Origin: Alphaproteobacteria bacterium
GTDB taxonomy: Bacteria > Pseudomonadota > Alphaproteobacteria > UBA7985 > JAUIBT01
Assembly (NCBI GenBank): GCA_030428565.1
Contig: JAUIDR010000016.1
Coordinates: forward strand, 1 to 61,711
DNA length: 61,711 nt
Direction: 5' to 3'
The stretch's first letter is position 1. Every line of letters begins with the position of its first letter. The translations under genes were made by a program, and so were the position numbers. The notes beneath the pieces are model-generated. The model had not been told where the DNA came from, did not search any database, and was given only the letters and a program-made list of their open reading frames with translations. Positions 33,807-44,342 of this stretch are shown one piece after another.

Positions 33807-35933
33807 TTAAGCCGACGCTCCAGCACGGGGCGTGGTGGTATGGCGTGGGGTATCTTGCGGGGCCAGGGTCAGAACAACCAAGCTATCGCCGGCAAGCTCT
33901 AAATAGGGCTGGCTCAGCCGCTGTTCACGGGCAGCCGCGGCCCCCTCGTGACGCGTGTCCAACACCAGCAACCAGTTGCGCCCCGTCGGGCAGGCGGGCA
34001 GTGTAAAGCGGAGCGGCTCCTTGCGTCGGTGGAAACAACACAAGAGCCAGTCTTCGTTATCCGCTGGGCGCAGCAACAAGCCAAGGCTCGACAAATGGTC
34101 GTCGTCCCAGTCGGGAGCTTCGCCATCGGGGGCCAGCCATTCGACGTTGGCAAGCCCCGAGCCGGTCAGCGGTTGGCCGTGCAAATAGGCGCTTTCGTGT
34201 AGGGCTGGCAGGGCCTGCCGCAGCGCCAAGAGGTCAGTGACATAGTCAAGCTGGCTCTGATCGCTCGCCTGCCAATTCAGCCAGGTCGTTTCATTGTCTT
34301 GGCAATAGGCGTTGTTATTGCCGCCCTGGCTATGGCTCAATTCATCGCCCGCAAGCAGCATGGGCCAGCCTTGCGCTAGGAACAAGCTGGCGAGCAAATT
34401 ACGTTGCCGTCGGGCCCGCGAGGCCTGCACTGCCGGATCATCGCTCGGCCCTTCGATACCAAAATTGTCGCTGTGGTTCATGGGGTGGCCGTCGCGGTTG
34501 TCCTCGCCATTAGCCCAGTTGTGGCGTTGCAGGTAGCGCGTGGTATCGGCCAGGGTAAAGCCATCGTGGGCAGTGACGAAATTGAGGCTCGCCCAAGGCC
34601 TGCGTCCGCTGTGATCGAAGCGATCGGCGCTGCCCAATAGCCCGGTTGCTAAGGCCTGGGCGCTGTTCTCATCACCGCGCCAAAAGCGCAGCGTGGAATC
34701 GCGAAACTGATCGTTCCATTCGCTGAAAGCAGCCGGAAAGCCGCCCAGTTGATAGCCGCCCGGTCCAACGTCCCAGGGTTCGGCAATCAGGCTCACGCGC
34801 CGCAAAACGGGGTCTTGGCTGATGGCGGTCAGCAGGCGGCTGTGGGTCTCAAAGCCATGCGGCTCGCGCCCCATGCAGACCGCCAGGTCGAAACGAAAGC
34901 CGTCTACGCCCATAATTTCCACCCAAAACCGCAGGCTATCCATGACCAGGCGCAGCACTTGGGGATGGTTGAGGTTCAGCGTGTTACCGCAGCCGGTATC
35001 GTTGATGTAGTGGCGTGCATCGCCAGGCATCAGCCGGTAATAAGAGGCGTTGTCGATCCCGCGAAAGCTGAATGTTGGCCCCAGCGCGTCGGCTTCGGCG
35101 GTGTGGTTATAGACCACATCCAAAAAGACACGCAGGCCCGCGTTTTGCAGGTCGCGTACCGCCGCGCGAAATCCCGCTAGACCCTTCGGCCCCATGTAGC
35201 TCGGCTCAAGCGCAAAAAAGCTGAGCGTGTTATAACCCCAATAGTTGGACAGCCCTCGGTTGAGCAGCGCGCGTTCATCGGCAAAGGCCTGCACCGGCAG
35301 CAGCTCGATCGCGCCCAGGCTCAGCGCATTGTAGTGCGCCAGCATGGCCGGGTGCGCCAGTGCCTCATAGCTGCCGCACAGGGGTTCGGGAATATCTGGG
35401 TGGCGCTGGGTCAGGCCTCGAACATGTACCTCATAGACGGGCCCGCGCCGATCGGTCGGCTGCAGCGGTGGCAACCGGCTGGGCTGGGGGCGAAAATCGG
35501 CGGGATCCCATACCTGTGCCTTGGGCATAAAGCCCGCGCTGTCACGGGTGCAAAAGCTAAGATCATCGCTGCCGCCCGCGCTGTCGTAGCCTGTCAGCGC
35601 CGGATCATCGCCGACCTGCCCCTGCCAGAGCCGTGCGTAGGGGTCCAGCAACAGCTTGTTTGGATTGAAACGATGGCCTTGCTCGGGCGCATACGCCCCC
35701 TCGACGCGATAGCCATAGCACTGCCCTGGACGGATGCCGGGCAAGTAGCCGTGCCAGATATCGCCGCTGCGCTGGGGAAGGGCGTGGCGCGCCAGCTCTT
35801 GGCCACCGTCTTCGTCATAGAGGCAGAGTAAGACCCGTTCGGCGTTGGCGGAAAACAGCGCGAAATTGCAGCCCTGCCCGTCATAGAAGCTGCCCAGGGG
35901 ATCTGGACGCCCGGCCTGCATACCTACGCTCAT
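33807..35933 (-). CDS. glgX: Glycogen debranching enzyme
   Basis: 708 residues: an N-terminal CBM48 domain (GSFYDGQGCNFALFSANAERV) and a GH13 catalytic barrel. Conserved blocks are LDVVYNHTAE, GFRFDLAVCMG with the nucleophile Asp, LIAEPWD with the acid Glu, and FVTAHDGF. GlgX hydrolyses alpha-1,6 links of phosphorylase-limit glycogen. It starts five bases after glgA. Confidence 0.95.
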   Translation of the reverse strand: MSVGMQAGRPDPLGSFYDGQGCNFALFSANAERVLLCLYDEDGGQELARHALPQRSGDIWHGYLPGIRPGQCYGYRVEGAYAPEQGHRFNPNKLLLDPYARLWQGQVGDDPALTGYDSAGGSDDLSFCTRDSAGFMPKAQVWDPADFRPQPSRLPPLQPTDRRGPVYEVHVRGLTQRHPDIPEPLCGSYEALAHPAMLAHYNALSLGAIELLPVQAFADERALLNRGLSNYWGYNTLSFFALEPSYMGPKGLAGFRAAVRDLQNAGLRVFLDVVYNHTAEADALGPTFSFRGIDNASYYRLMPGDARHYINDTGCGNTLNLNHPQVLRLVMDSLRFWVEIMGVDGFRFDLAVCMGREPHGFETHSRLLTAISQDPVLRRVSLIAEPWDVGPGGYQLGGFPAAFSEWNDQFRDSTLRFWRGDENSAQALATGLLGSADRFDHSGRRPWASLNFVTAHDGFTLADTTRYLQRHNWANGEDNRDGHPMNHSDNFGIEGPSDDPAVQASRARRQRNLLASLFLAQGWPMLLAGDELSHSQGGNNNAYCQDNETTWLNWQASDQSQLDYVTDLLALRQALPALHESAYLHGQPLTGSGLANVEWLAPDGEAPDWDDDHLSSLGLLLRPADNEDWLLCCFHRRKEPLRFTLPACPTGRNWLLVLDTRHEGAAAAREQRLSQPYLELAGDSLVVLTLAPQDTPRHTTTPRAGASA

Positions 35934-35938
35934 TCTTG

Positions 35939-37723
35939 CTAGCCCTTTGACCTATCACCGCTCTGGCCGGGCACCGGCCTAGGGGCGGCGGCTCGATCGG
36001 CGGACGCTTTGGTCTGTGCTTCGGTCTTTCCATTTGCTTTGCCCGGGGCCTTAGCGGTTGCTTTTTCGCCGAGCTTTCCCGCCGCCTTGGTCGCAATCCT
36101 GGGGCCCTTCAATTTGGGCCCATCTGCTTTGAGCCGGGACTTGGGCAAGGGAGGAGCGGCAGGAGCCCCCGCATCATTGGCCCCCGCGTCATTAGCCCGC
36201 ACGATGTCAGCCGGGGCCTCATCAGCCTCAGCGCGAGCGGCATCGTCTTTGGCGGCCGGTTTTGCCGGGGTCGCGGCCAATCCCGCCGCTGACAGCACCC
36301 GCTGATAGAGCTGCAAATAAGCTTGCGCGGAATCTTGCCAGCCGACCGGGTGCTCCATGGCGGCTGCCCGCATTGATGCCCAGCGCTCTTGATCCTGGAA
36401 CAGATCGCAGACCCGGTGAATTGTCTGCTCTAACGCCTCAAGATGGGCGGAGTCGTGCAAGAAACCGGTCGCGCAGCCCCGCATCAGCGCGGCTTCATTG
36501 GCGTCGATCACGGTGTCAGCCAGGCCGCCCGTGCGCGCCACGACCGGCACCGTGCCATAGCGCAGGCCATAGAGCTGGGTCAGACCGCAGGGCTCAAATC
36601 TAGAAGGGATCAAAATGGCATCGCTGCCGCCTTGCAGCAGGTGTGCCAGGCCTTCGTCATAGCCGATAACGCAACCGACTGACTGCGGAAACCGGCGGTT
36701 CGCGGCCCTAAATCCAGCCTCAAGATCGCTGTCGCCGGTGCCTAGTACGACCAACTTAGCACCCCGCGCGACCAAGCTCGGCACCGCCTCCAGCAGCAGG
36801 TCCAAGCCCTTTTGGCGAGTCAAACGACTAATGACGCAAAACAGCGGCGCGCTTGGGTCGTGCTCTACGCCAAACCGCTCGGCTAGCTTTTGCTTGTTGA
36901 TCGCCTTGCCAGCCAGGTCCGCAGGCCCATAATTAGCGGCGAGCTGGGCATCGCTCTGCGGATCCCAAGCTTCCAGGTCGATCCCATTGAGAATACCGAC
37001 GAAATCACGGTGACGGGCATGCAACAGCCCCTCCAGGCCCATGCCAAATTCCGGCGTCATCAGCTCTTTGGCGTAGGTGGGGCTAACGGTGGTCACCGCA
37101 TGGCTGAAGGCCAGCCCCGCCTTCAAGAAGCCCAGCCTACCGTAGAATTCCAGACCGTCGGCGTGGAACAGATCGGGTGACAGCCCCAATGGCCCCATCA
37201 ATTCCGGCTCAAACAAGCCCTGGAAGGCAATGTTGTGGATGGTGGTGATGCAAGGCGGCGTGGGTTCTGGCATCTGTTTCAGATAGGCCGCGACAAGGCT
37301 GGCTTGCCAATCGTGCGCATGCACCAGGTCCGGCCGCCATCCGTCGATCCCCTGGACCGCGACTTGCGCAGCGACCCAAGCCAGAGCGGCAAAGCGCTGG
37401 GCATTATCCGCGTAGTCTTGGCCCTGCGCATCCAGGTAGAGCCCGCCGGGCCGCTGAAAGAAGTGCGGCGCTTCCAGCAACAACAGCTCTAGGCCCTCAG
37501 CCTCGACCGCCAGCAGCTGGGCAGACCCGCCGAACAGATCGTCGCTCTGCCATACGCTCTTGCCCTTGGCCGCCCACTTTGCGAGCGCCGGATAGGCGGG
37601 CAACAAAATGCGACTGCGCAGCCCCAAAGCGCTCAGCGCCTTGGGTACCGAACCGATGACATCGGCGAGCCCGCCGGTCTTAACGAAGGGCGCGCATTCT
37701 GAAGCCAAGTAGAGCAGTTGCAT
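35939..37723 (-). CDS. glgA: Glycogen synthase with basic low-complexity C-terminal tail
   Basis: The first ~480 residues are a GT5 glycogen synthase: the N-terminal Lys-x-Gly-Gly-Leu-Ala-Asp-Val motif (KTGGLADVIGSVPKAL), HAHDWQASLV, and the C-terminal catalytic PSRFEPCGLTQLYGLRYG and TGGLADTV. It elongates glycogen from ADP-glucose. About 110 extra residues follow, made of Ala, Lys, Pro, Gly and Asp (for instance NDAGANDAGA, encoded by a 15-bp repeat near 36164-36195), strongly basic near the end. Other GlgA proteins are about 480 residues. The tail might tether the enzyme to glycogen or nucleic acid, or be a neutral read-through of repetitive DNA. It lies four bases after glgC. Confidence 0.94.
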   Translation of the reverse strand: MQLLYLASECAPFVKTGGLADVIGSVPKALSALGLRSRILLPAYPALAKWAAKGKSVWQSDDLFGGSAQLLAVEAEGLELLLLEAPHFFQRPGGLYLDAQGQDYADNAQRFAALAWVAAQVAVQGIDGWRPDLVHAHDWQASLVAAYLKQMPEPTPPCITTIHNIAFQGLFEPELMGPLGLSPDLFHADGLEFYGRLGFLKAGLAFSHAVTTVSPTYAKELMTPEFGMGLEGLLHARHRDFVGILNGIDLEAWDPQSDAQLAANYGPADLAGKAINKQKLAERFGVEHDPSAPLFCVISRLTRQKGLDLLLEAVPSLVARGAKLVVLGTGDSDLEAGFRAANRRFPQSVGCVIGYDEGLAHLLQGGSDAILIPSRFEPCGLTQLYGLRYGTVPVVARTGGLADTVIDANEAALMRGCATGFLHDSAHLEALEQTIHRVCDLFQDQERWASMRAAAMEHPVGWQDSAQAYLQLYQRVLSAAGLAATPAKPAAKDDAARAEADEAPADIVRANDAGANDAGAPAAPPLPKSRLKADGPKLKGPRIATKAAGKLGEKATAKAPGKANGKTEAQTKASADRAAAPRPVPGQSGDRSKG

Positions 37724-37727
37724 GCGC

Positions 37728-38987
37728 TTAGAGTTCCAAACGATCGATCATGGGTTTTGTGATAAGACAGATGCCACTATCGCTGCGCCGAAAGCGCTTG
37801 GCGTCCAAGTCTGGATCTTCGCCGACGACCAGACCCTCGGGAATTACCACGTCCTTATCAATCACAACGTTTGTCAGCCGTGCATTGCGATTGATGGTGA
37901 CGTGCGGCATGGCAATGACGCCCTCCAACTGCGAATAGGAGTGCGTGCGCACCCCGGTAAACAGCAGGCACCGGTGCAGCTGTGAGCCAGAAATGATGCA
38001 GCCGCCCGATACCATCGACGACAGCGCATGCCCGCGCCGCCCCTCCTCGTTATGGATAAACTTGGCCGGTGGGGTCAGCTCTGAATAGGTCCAGATCGGC
38101 CAATCATTGTCATAGAGATCCAGCTCGGGCGTGAAATCGGTCAGGTCGATATTGGCCTGCCAGAACGCATCGATGGTCCCCACGTCGCGCCAATAGGGCT
38201 CGGGCTCGGCCCCGCTGCGCACGCAAGAGCGGCTAAACGGATGCGCAACCGCGCCGTTTTGGGCCACGATCTGCGGGATGATATCTTTGCCGAAGTCATG
38301 GCTGGAATTGGGATCAGCCGCATCGGCCATCAACAAGTCATAGAGATAGTCGGCCTCAAAGACATAGATGCCCATACTGGCCAGAGCCAAATCGGGATGA
38401 CCCGGCATGGCAGGCGGATCGGCGGGCTTTTCGACGAAATCCAAGATGCGGTCGCTCTCATCGACCTTCATGACGCCAAACCCGGTCGCCTCCATACGGG
38501 GCACCTCGATGCAGCCGACCGTGACTTGCGCGCCGGTCTCGACGTGCTGCTTGAGCATCAAAGCGTAGTCTTGCTTATAGATGTGATCGCCCGCCAAGAT
38601 CAGGATGTACTTGGGCCCATAAGCGCGCAGAATGTCGATGTTCTGCGTCACAGCATCGGCGGTGCCTTTGTACCAGTTTTCCTCGTCAAGCTGTTGCGAG
38701 GCCGGCAAAATATCCAAGAATTCGTTGCGTTCTGCGCGGAAGAAAGACCAGCCGCGTTGCAGGTGGCGGATCAAGCTGTGCGCCTTGTACTGCGTCGCAA
38801 CGCCGATACGCCGAATGCCCGAATTGACCGCATTGGAAAGAGCAAAGTCGATGATACGGCTCTTGCCGCCAAAATAGACCGCGGGCTTGGCGCGCCGGTC
38901 GGTCAGCTCCTTAAGGCGGCTGCCGCGCCCCCCGGCCAAGACAAAGGCCATGGTTTGTTGGGAAAGCCGTTGATATTCGCGTTCCAT
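37728..38987 (-). CDS. glgC: Glucose-1-phosphate adenylyltransferase
   Basis: 419 residues. The nucleotide loop is [21 protein letters not shown] near residue 17 and the sugar-binding DFVEKP segment is near 190. The C-terminal left-handed helix domain holds the regulatory region. It makes ADP-glucose, the committed step of glycogen synthesis. A strong AGGAGG precedes the ATG. 122 bases separate it from glgB upstream. Confidence 0.97.
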   Translation of the reverse strand: MEREYQRLSQQTMAFVLAGGRGSRLKELTDRRAKPAVYFGGKSRIIDFALSNAVNSGIRRIGVATQYKAHSLIRHLQRGWSFFRAERNEFLDILPASQQLDEENWYKGTADAVTQNIDILRAYGPKYILILAGDHIYKQDYALMLKQHVETGAQVTVGCIEVPRMEATGFGVMKVDESDRILDFVEKPADPPAMPGHPDLALASMGIYVFEADYLYDLLMADAADPNSSHDFGKDIIPQIVAQNGAVAHPFSRSCVRSGAEPEPYWRDVGTIDAFWQANIDLTDFTPELDLYDNDWPIWTYSELTPPAKFIHNEEGRRGHALSSMVSGGCIISGSQLHRCLLFTGVRTHSYSQLEGVIAMPHVTINRNARLTNVVIDKDVVIPEGLVVGEDPDLDAKRFRRSDSGICLITKPMIDRLEL

Positions 38988-39109
38988 GTTGCCTCCTGTT
39001 GATTGCGCCTATCTGGCACTTGATTGACGGCCTCTTGCTGGGCCTTGTTTTTTGTTTGCCCGCCTCTTGATCGCGACAAGGGCCGGGCGGTTCGCGAGAC
39101 CTTTGGGCC

Positions 39110-41314
39110 CTAGGTGCCCTGAAACTCGAAGATGAGCGTCGAGAGCGGTGGAATAGTAAGCGTCAATGAATAGGGCCGCCCAGATGCCGCTACGGCCTGG
39201 CTCTGTACCCCGCCCATGTTGCCGCGTCCGCCGCCGCCGTAATGGTGAGAATCGGTGTTGATACGCTCGGCCCAATAGCCCGAACAAGGCACGCCGATAC
39301 GCCGATCCCGGCGCTCGACCGGGGTGAAATTGCTGACCACCAACACCGGCCGCTGGCGCGCCACATCATAACGCAGCCAAGCAAAAATGGATTCTTCGTG
39401 CGCGCCCTCCTCGACCCACTCAAAGCCCTGCGGCTTGCTGTCGAGCTGGTGCAGGGCAGGCAGATCGCGATAGAGCTGGTTTAGATCGCGCACCAAGCTC
39501 TGCACGCCTTGATGCCAGGCATGGGCCAACAGGTGCCAATCCAGGCTTTGGTTGTGGTTCCATTCGCCCCCTTGCGCGAACTCGCTGCCCATAAACAACA
39601 GCTTCTTGCCCGGGTGGCCCCACATGAAGCCGAAATAGGCGCGCAAGTTGGCGAACTTTTCCTCACCGCCGCCGGGCATACGATCCAATAAAGAGCCCTT
39701 GCCATGCACCACCTCATCGTGGCTGAGCGGCAAGATGAAGTTTTCTGAAAAGGCGTAGTGCAGCCCGAAGGTCATCTTGTGGTGATGATATTTGCGATGG
39801 ATGGGATCTTTGCTCATGTAGGACAGGCTGTCGTTCATCCAGCCCATATTCCACTTATAGCCGAACCCCAGACCGCCCGCGTTGGTGGGCGAGGAGACAC
39901 CGGGAAAGGCCGTCGATTCTTCGGCCACCGTCATGATACCCGGCACCTCGCCGTAAACCACCTCGTTCAGGCGGCGCAAGAAGTCGATGGCTTCCAGGTT
40001 TTCGCGACCGCCAAAGACGTTGGGCACCCACTCACCGGGTGCGCGCGAATAATCGCGGTAGAGCATCGAGGCCACCGCATCCACGCGCAGGCCGTCAATG
40101 TGGTGTTCTTTTAGCCAATAGAGCGCGTTGGCGATGAGGAAGTTGGACACCTCGCGCCGCCCATAGTTGAAAATCAGCGTGTTCCAATCGGGGTGGAAGC
40201 CCTCGCGGCGGTCGGCGTGCTCATAGAGCGGGGTGCCGTCAAACTGGGCCAGCCCGTGCGCATCTTCTGGGAAGTGGCCGGGCACCCAATCGATGATCAA
40301 GCCCAGGTCGCTGGCATGGCAGGCTTCGACCAGTGCGCGGAATTCCTCTAACACGCCGTGGCGGATGGTCGGTGCGAACAGCCCCACCGGCTGATAGCCC
40401 CAAGAGCCATCAAAGGGGTATTCGCTGATCGGCATCAGTTCGATGTGGGTAAAACCCAGATCTTGCACATAGGCCACCAGATCTTGTGCCAACTCGATGT
40501 AGGACAGGGGGCGGTCGCCCTCTTCTGGCACTTTCTTCCAAGAGCCCAGATGCACCTCATAGATCGAGATCGGGCGGTCGATCTTGTTGCGCTTTTCACG
40601 CGCGGCCATCCAGTCGCTGTCGTGCCACGTATGGTCGTCCAGACGGCGCACAACCGAGCCCGTTTTGGGCGGGTGCTCGCTGCCAAAGCCATAGGGATCC
40701 GCCTTGAGCGGCAAGACCTGCCCGTCGGCACCGATCAGCTCATACTTATAGATTTCACCGGCACTCAGGCCGGGCATGAAAATCTCCCAAACGCCGGTAT
40801 GACCGCGGCTGCGCATGGGATTGCGCCGTCCATCCCAGGCGTTGAAATCGCCCACGACAGAGACCCGCTTCGCATTGGGCGCCCAGAGCGCAAAATGCAC
40901 GCCTTCGACGCCTTGATGGGTCATGGGATGTGCGCCTAAAACCCGCCACAGCTGGCGGTGCGCGCCCTCGCTAATTAGGTGTTCATCCAGCTCGCCCAGC
41001 ACGGGGCCAAAACGGTAGGGATCATCGAAGACCCAAGTCCCAAAGTCACTCTCGGCTTTCAGACGATAGTCGCGGCTCTTAGCCAGCGAAGCCGGTACGG
41101 GGCCGACAAACAGTCCGGGGCTGCCTTCGATCAGCGGCAGATCGCAGACGGCGCTTTGCCCATCGCTCGCTAAAACTGTCATGCGGTGAGCGGCTGGGAT
41201 CAAGACCCGCAATTCGGCGGCATCGGGCGCGCCGTGCAACCCCAAGATCGAAAAGGGGTCATGGTGCCGGCCTTCGATTAGCTGCTGGCGCTGCTCGTCT
41301 TGGATGCCTGACAT
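39110..41314 (-). CDS. glgB: 1,4-alpha-glucan branching enzyme
   Basis: 734 residues: an N1 domain, a CBM48 (EGVHFALWAPNAKRVSVVGDFN) and a GH13 barrel with DWVPGHFP, the nucleophile region GLRVDAVASMLYRDYSR, TVAEESTAFPGVS and LPLSHDEVVHGKGS. The branching-enzyme hallmark GHFPEDAHGL is present. ATG at 41312-41314 is chosen over a GTG 12 bases upstream because GGGAG then has workable spacing; either is possible. It makes alpha-1,6 branches. Confidence 0.96.
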   Translation of the reverse strand: MSGIQDEQRQQLIEGRHHDPFSILGLHGAPDAAELRVLIPAAHRMTVLASDGQSAVCDLPLIEGSPGLFVGPVPASLAKSRDYRLKAESDFGTWVFDDPYRFGPVLGELDEHLISEGAHRQLWRVLGAHPMTHQGVEGVHFALWAPNAKRVSVVGDFNAWDGRRNPMRSRGHTGVWEIFMPGLSAGEIYKYELIGADGQVLPLKADPYGFGSEHPPKTGSVVRRLDDHTWHDSDWMAAREKRNKIDRPISIYEVHLGSWKKVPEEGDRPLSYIELAQDLVAYVQDLGFTHIELMPISEYPFDGSWGYQPVGLFAPTIRHGVLEEFRALVEACHASDLGLIIDWVPGHFPEDAHGLAQFDGTPLYEHADRREGFHPDWNTLIFNYGRREVSNFLIANALYWLKEHHIDGLRVDAVASMLYRDYSRAPGEWVPNVFGGRENLEAIDFLRRLNEVVYGEVPGIMTVAEESTAFPGVSSPTNAGGLGFGYKWNMGWMNDSLSYMSKDPIHRKYHHHKMTFGLHYAFSENFILPLSHDEVVHGKGSLLDRMPGGGEEKFANLRAYFGFMWGHPGKKLLFMGSEFAQGGEWNHNQSLDWHLLAHAWHQGVQSLVRDLNQLYRDLPALHQLDSKPQGFEWVEEGAHEESIFAWLRYDVARQRPVLVVSNFTPVERRDRRIGVPCSGYWAERINTDSHHYGGGGRGNMGGVQSQAVAASGRPYSLTLTIPPLSTLIFEFQGT

Positions 41315-41398
41315 GGCTCCAGTCACTCCCGTTATTCGGCCAAGCCATGATGGCCAGGTCCGCGCGCTTTCGCGCGATTATCGTTTCGCCGCAGCGGT

Positions 41399-41477
41399 CC
41401 TAGGCCGCCAGTCCTAGGCCAATTGCCTGGGCCACTTGCCTGGGCCAATTGCTTGGGCCCCTTGCTTAGGCCGCTTG
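41399..41477. repeat. 13-bp tandem repeats between glgP and glgB
   Basis: Units CCTAGGCCAATTG, CCTGGGCCACTTG, CCTGGGCCAATTG and CTTGGGCCCCTTG at 41413, 41426, 41439 and 41452, with partial units on both sides. The rightmost unit contains the glgP stop codon, as if the repeat had grown from it. Confidence 0.85.
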
Positions 41478-43907
41478 GCTTGTCGGCGCCTTTACGGGCT
41501 CGATGCCCCAAACCGCCTCGGCGTAGCCTTTGATGGTGCGGTCCGAGGAGAACCAGCCCATGTGCGCGATGTTGCGAATAGCCATCTCAGCCCAAGCGCC
41601 GCCCTGCAAATAGGCGCGATCAACCCGGCGCTGGCTGGCGTAGTATTCGTCGAAGTCACAGCTTACGAGAAAATAATCATGTTCGTAAAGCCGGTGGACA
41701 ATACCCGCGTGGCGATGCGGATCGCCAGGCGAGAAGGCCCCGTTGGCGATCTGATCCAAGACCCGCACCAGACGCGGACTGGCTTGGATAGCCTGGCGCG
41801 AAAAATCGGGTTGCTGGCGGCGTTCGACAACCTCTTCAGCGGTGAGGCCAAACAAGAAGAAATTGTCAGCCCCGACATGTTCGCGGATTTCCACGTTGGC
41901 ACCGTCCAGCGTGCCGATGGTCAGCGCGCCATTGAGCGCAAATTTCATGTTGCCGGTGCCCGAGGCTTCTTTGCCAGCGGTCGAGATTTGCTCGGACAAA
42001 TCGGCGGCTGGAATAACATGCTCGGCCATGGTGACGTTGTAGTTCGGCGGGAACGCCACTTGCAGACGCTCGCGGGTCGGCTGGTGCGCGTTCAGCGTCT
42101 TGGCCACATCGTTGATCAAGTGAATGATCTCCTTGGCCACGTAGTAGCCGGGCGCAGCCTTGCCGCCAAATATCTTCACCCGTGCGGGCGCTTCAAAGTT
42201 GGGGTTATCTTTCAGCTCGTTCCAAAAGGCGATGGTCTCCAGAATGTTCAAAAGCTGGCGCTTATATTCGTGGATACGCTTGACCTGCACGTCGAATAGG
42301 GCGTTCGGATTGAGCGCGATTCCGTCGCGGCTCTTGATCCAATCGACCAAGCGGGCCTTGTTCTGAGCTTTGGCCGCCATCACGGCTTGCTGCAACCCAG
42401 CCTCGCCCGCCCGTGCGTCCAAGCCGATCAAGCGCTCCAGATCGCCTTGCCAACCTTGCCCTAAAGCCTCGTTGATGACCGCGCGCAGCGGCGGGTTGCA
42501 AGCATTGAGCCAACGCCGCGGTGTGACCCCGTTTGTCTGATTGATAATGCGATCGGGGTAGACCTTATGCAGGTTCGAAAAGACTGTTTTCTTGACCAAA
42601 TCGCTGTGCAGCGCCGACACGCCATTGACCTTGTGGGCCATGATAAAGGCCAGCTCACCCATTTTGACCGAGCCGTGCTCGATAATGCACTCAAAGCTGC
42701 CCGTGGTCTGGAAGTGCAGGTTTTGAATACCCTGAATGATCTCCAGATGGCGCGGCAGAATGCGGCCAAACAGATCGACCGGCCAGCGCTCGAGCGCTTC
42801 GGGCAACAGCGTGTGGTTGGTATAGCCCAGGCAGCGGCGCGCCAGCTCAACGGCGGCTTCAAACTCCAGGCCGTGTTCATCGACCAACAGGCGCACCAGC
42901 TCGGGGCCTGCCACGGCCGGGTGAGTGTCGTTAAGCTGAAGCGCGGCATAGCGGTCAAGTTCCTCGATGCGATGGCCTTCGCGCAAGAAGCGGCGGATCA
43001 CGTCTTGGATTGATGCGGCGGTAAAGAAATACTCTTGTCGCAAGCGCAGTTCCTTGCCCGCATCGGTGCTGTCGTCGGGGTAGAGGACGCGCGAAATAGC
43101 CCGCGCCAGCGCTTCGGAATGGCTCGCGCCCAAATAGTCGCCGCGGTTGAAAGTGTGCAGGTCGAACAGGGTCTCAGGCTTGGCCGACCAGAGCCGCAAG
43201 GTATTGGCCCAACGGCCTTGCCAGCCCACAATCGGCGTATCATAGGCGACGGCTATTACGCGCTCGCTCGGCTGCCAGACCCGACCTTGATCGCTCTGGC
43301 TGACGTGGCCACCGAACCCAATAGCGTAGGAAATGGCGGGGCGCTCAAATTCCCAAGCATGGCGCTGATTGAGCCAGTCTTCGGCGCTCTCAACCTGGCG
43401 GCCGTTCTCAAAGCGCTGTTTAAACAGGCCATGTTCATAGCGAATGCCATAGCCCATGGCGGGCATGTCCAGCGTCGCCAAGGATTCCATAAAACAAGCC
43501 GCCAAACGCCCCAGACCTCCGTTGCCCAGCGCTGCGTCGGGCTCGTTGGCAACCAAGGTATCATAGTCTTGGCCCAGCTCAGCAATGGCCGCGCGCGCTT
43601 CGTCCTCGATCTCAAGGTTAATGGCCACATCTTCGATCAAACGGCCGATCAAGAATTCCATGGACAGGTAGTAGACCCGCTTGGCTTTGGCAGCCCGCGC
43701 GCCTTCGATGCTCTTGGACCAAACATCTACCGCGTCATCGCGCAGCGCCAGTGACAGCGCCATGCGCCAATCGAACAAGCTGGCCTCTGACGCCGTGGTG
43801 CCCAGCGAATAGGTGAGTTTATTCATAATCCGCGCACTGAGCGGTTCACGCGCTCCGTTAGGGGCACGATCAGCGCGGCCAGAGGACGGCAAAAGGCGGT
43901 TCAGCAT
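41466..43907 (-). CDS. glgP: Glycogen/starch/alpha-glucan phosphorylase
   Basis: 813 residues of the GT35 family: SMEFLIGRL near residue 80, NEPDAALGNGGLGRLAACFMES, YGIRYEHGLF, and the PLP site EASGTGNMKFALNGALTIGTLDGANVEI with its Lys. Also present are QLNDTHPA and NGVTPRRWL. It releases glucose-1-phosphate from glycogen. The start is uncertain: ATG 43907 gives 27 residues before a second in-frame ATG at 43826, from which the family-like MNKLTYSLG begins. First gene of the glycogen cluster. Confidence 0.96.
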   Translation of the reverse strand: MLNRLLPSSGRADRAPNGAREPLSARIMNKLTYSLGTTASEASLFDWRMALSLALRDDAVDVWSKSIEGARAAKAKRVYYLSMEFLIGRLIEDVAINLEIEDEARAAIAELGQDYDTLVANEPDAALGNGGLGRLAACFMESLATLDMPAMGYGIRYEHGLFKQRFENGRQVESAEDWLNQRHAWEFERPAISYAIGFGGHVSQSDQGRVWQPSERVIAVAYDTPIVGWQGRWANTLRLWSAKPETLFDLHTFNRGDYLGASHSEALARAISRVLYPDDSTDAGKELRLRQEYFFTAASIQDVIRRFLREGHRIEELDRYAALQLNDTHPAVAGPELVRLLVDEHGLEFEAAVELARRCLGYTNHTLLPEALERWPVDLFGRILPRHLEIIQGIQNLHFQTTGSFECIIEHGSVKMGELAFIMAHKVNGVSALHSDLVKKTVFSNLHKVYPDRIINQTNGVTPRRWLNACNPPLRAVINEALGQGWQGDLERLIGLDARAGEAGLQQAVMAAKAQNKARLVDWIKSRDGIALNPNALFDVQVKRIHEYKRQLLNILETIAFWNELKDNPNFEAPARVKIFGGKAAPGYYVAKEIIHLINDVAKTLNAHQPTRERLQVAFPPNYNVTMAEHVIPAADLSEQISTAGKEASGTGNMKFALNGALTIGTLDGANVEIREHVGADNFFLFGLTAEEVVERRQQPDFSRQAIQASPRLVRVLDQIANGAFSPGDPHRHAGIVHRLYEHDYFLVSCDFDEYYASQRRVDRAYLQGGAWAEMAIRNIAHMGWFSSDRTIKGYAEAVWGIEPVKAPTSQAA

Positions 43908-44342
43908 GGGGCAAGTTAGCTCTAATCGGGGTGGCAGGAAGAAGGCTGGTTCGACGTTTATTTTGCCCTCGGCCAGGCAACTACGTGAGCGGCAACCTTG
44001 ACCAAATGCGCGCTTAGTCTAAAGAATGCGACCGATAGGTCCAGCACAAAAGCACGCTTCGTTTTCATTTTCTAACATTTCTTGTTCGATTTCGCTAATT
44101 TTGGCCGTCGGCAATCCCCTGTCGAAGCCCTAACGAGCCCATGAAGGCTTTTCTTGGCCACCGCGGCTTGCATCCAGCCGACCAAAGGCGCAGACAGGTT
44201 GATGTTGCCAGCACCACGCCGCCATGACCGTGCTGCGGATACATAGACCGTCGACGATCGTGGCAACCTCTATACGTGCGTATCTGGGTGCGGCGGCGCT
44301 TTTGGCACAACCATCCTACCAGGCCTAGGTCCCCCCTATTCT
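43908..44342. other. Intergenic region between divergent glgP and SulP gene
   Basis: No gene is seen in these 435 bases. Promoters of the glycogen cluster and of the transporter must lie here. An A/T-rich stretch at about 44066-44100 is the best place to look; no clear hexamer pair was found. Confidence 0.5.

Noticed and set aside
41436-42299. Plus-strand frame of about 290 codons antisense to glgP
   Set aside because: It is a shadow of the phosphorylase gene without any family feature.
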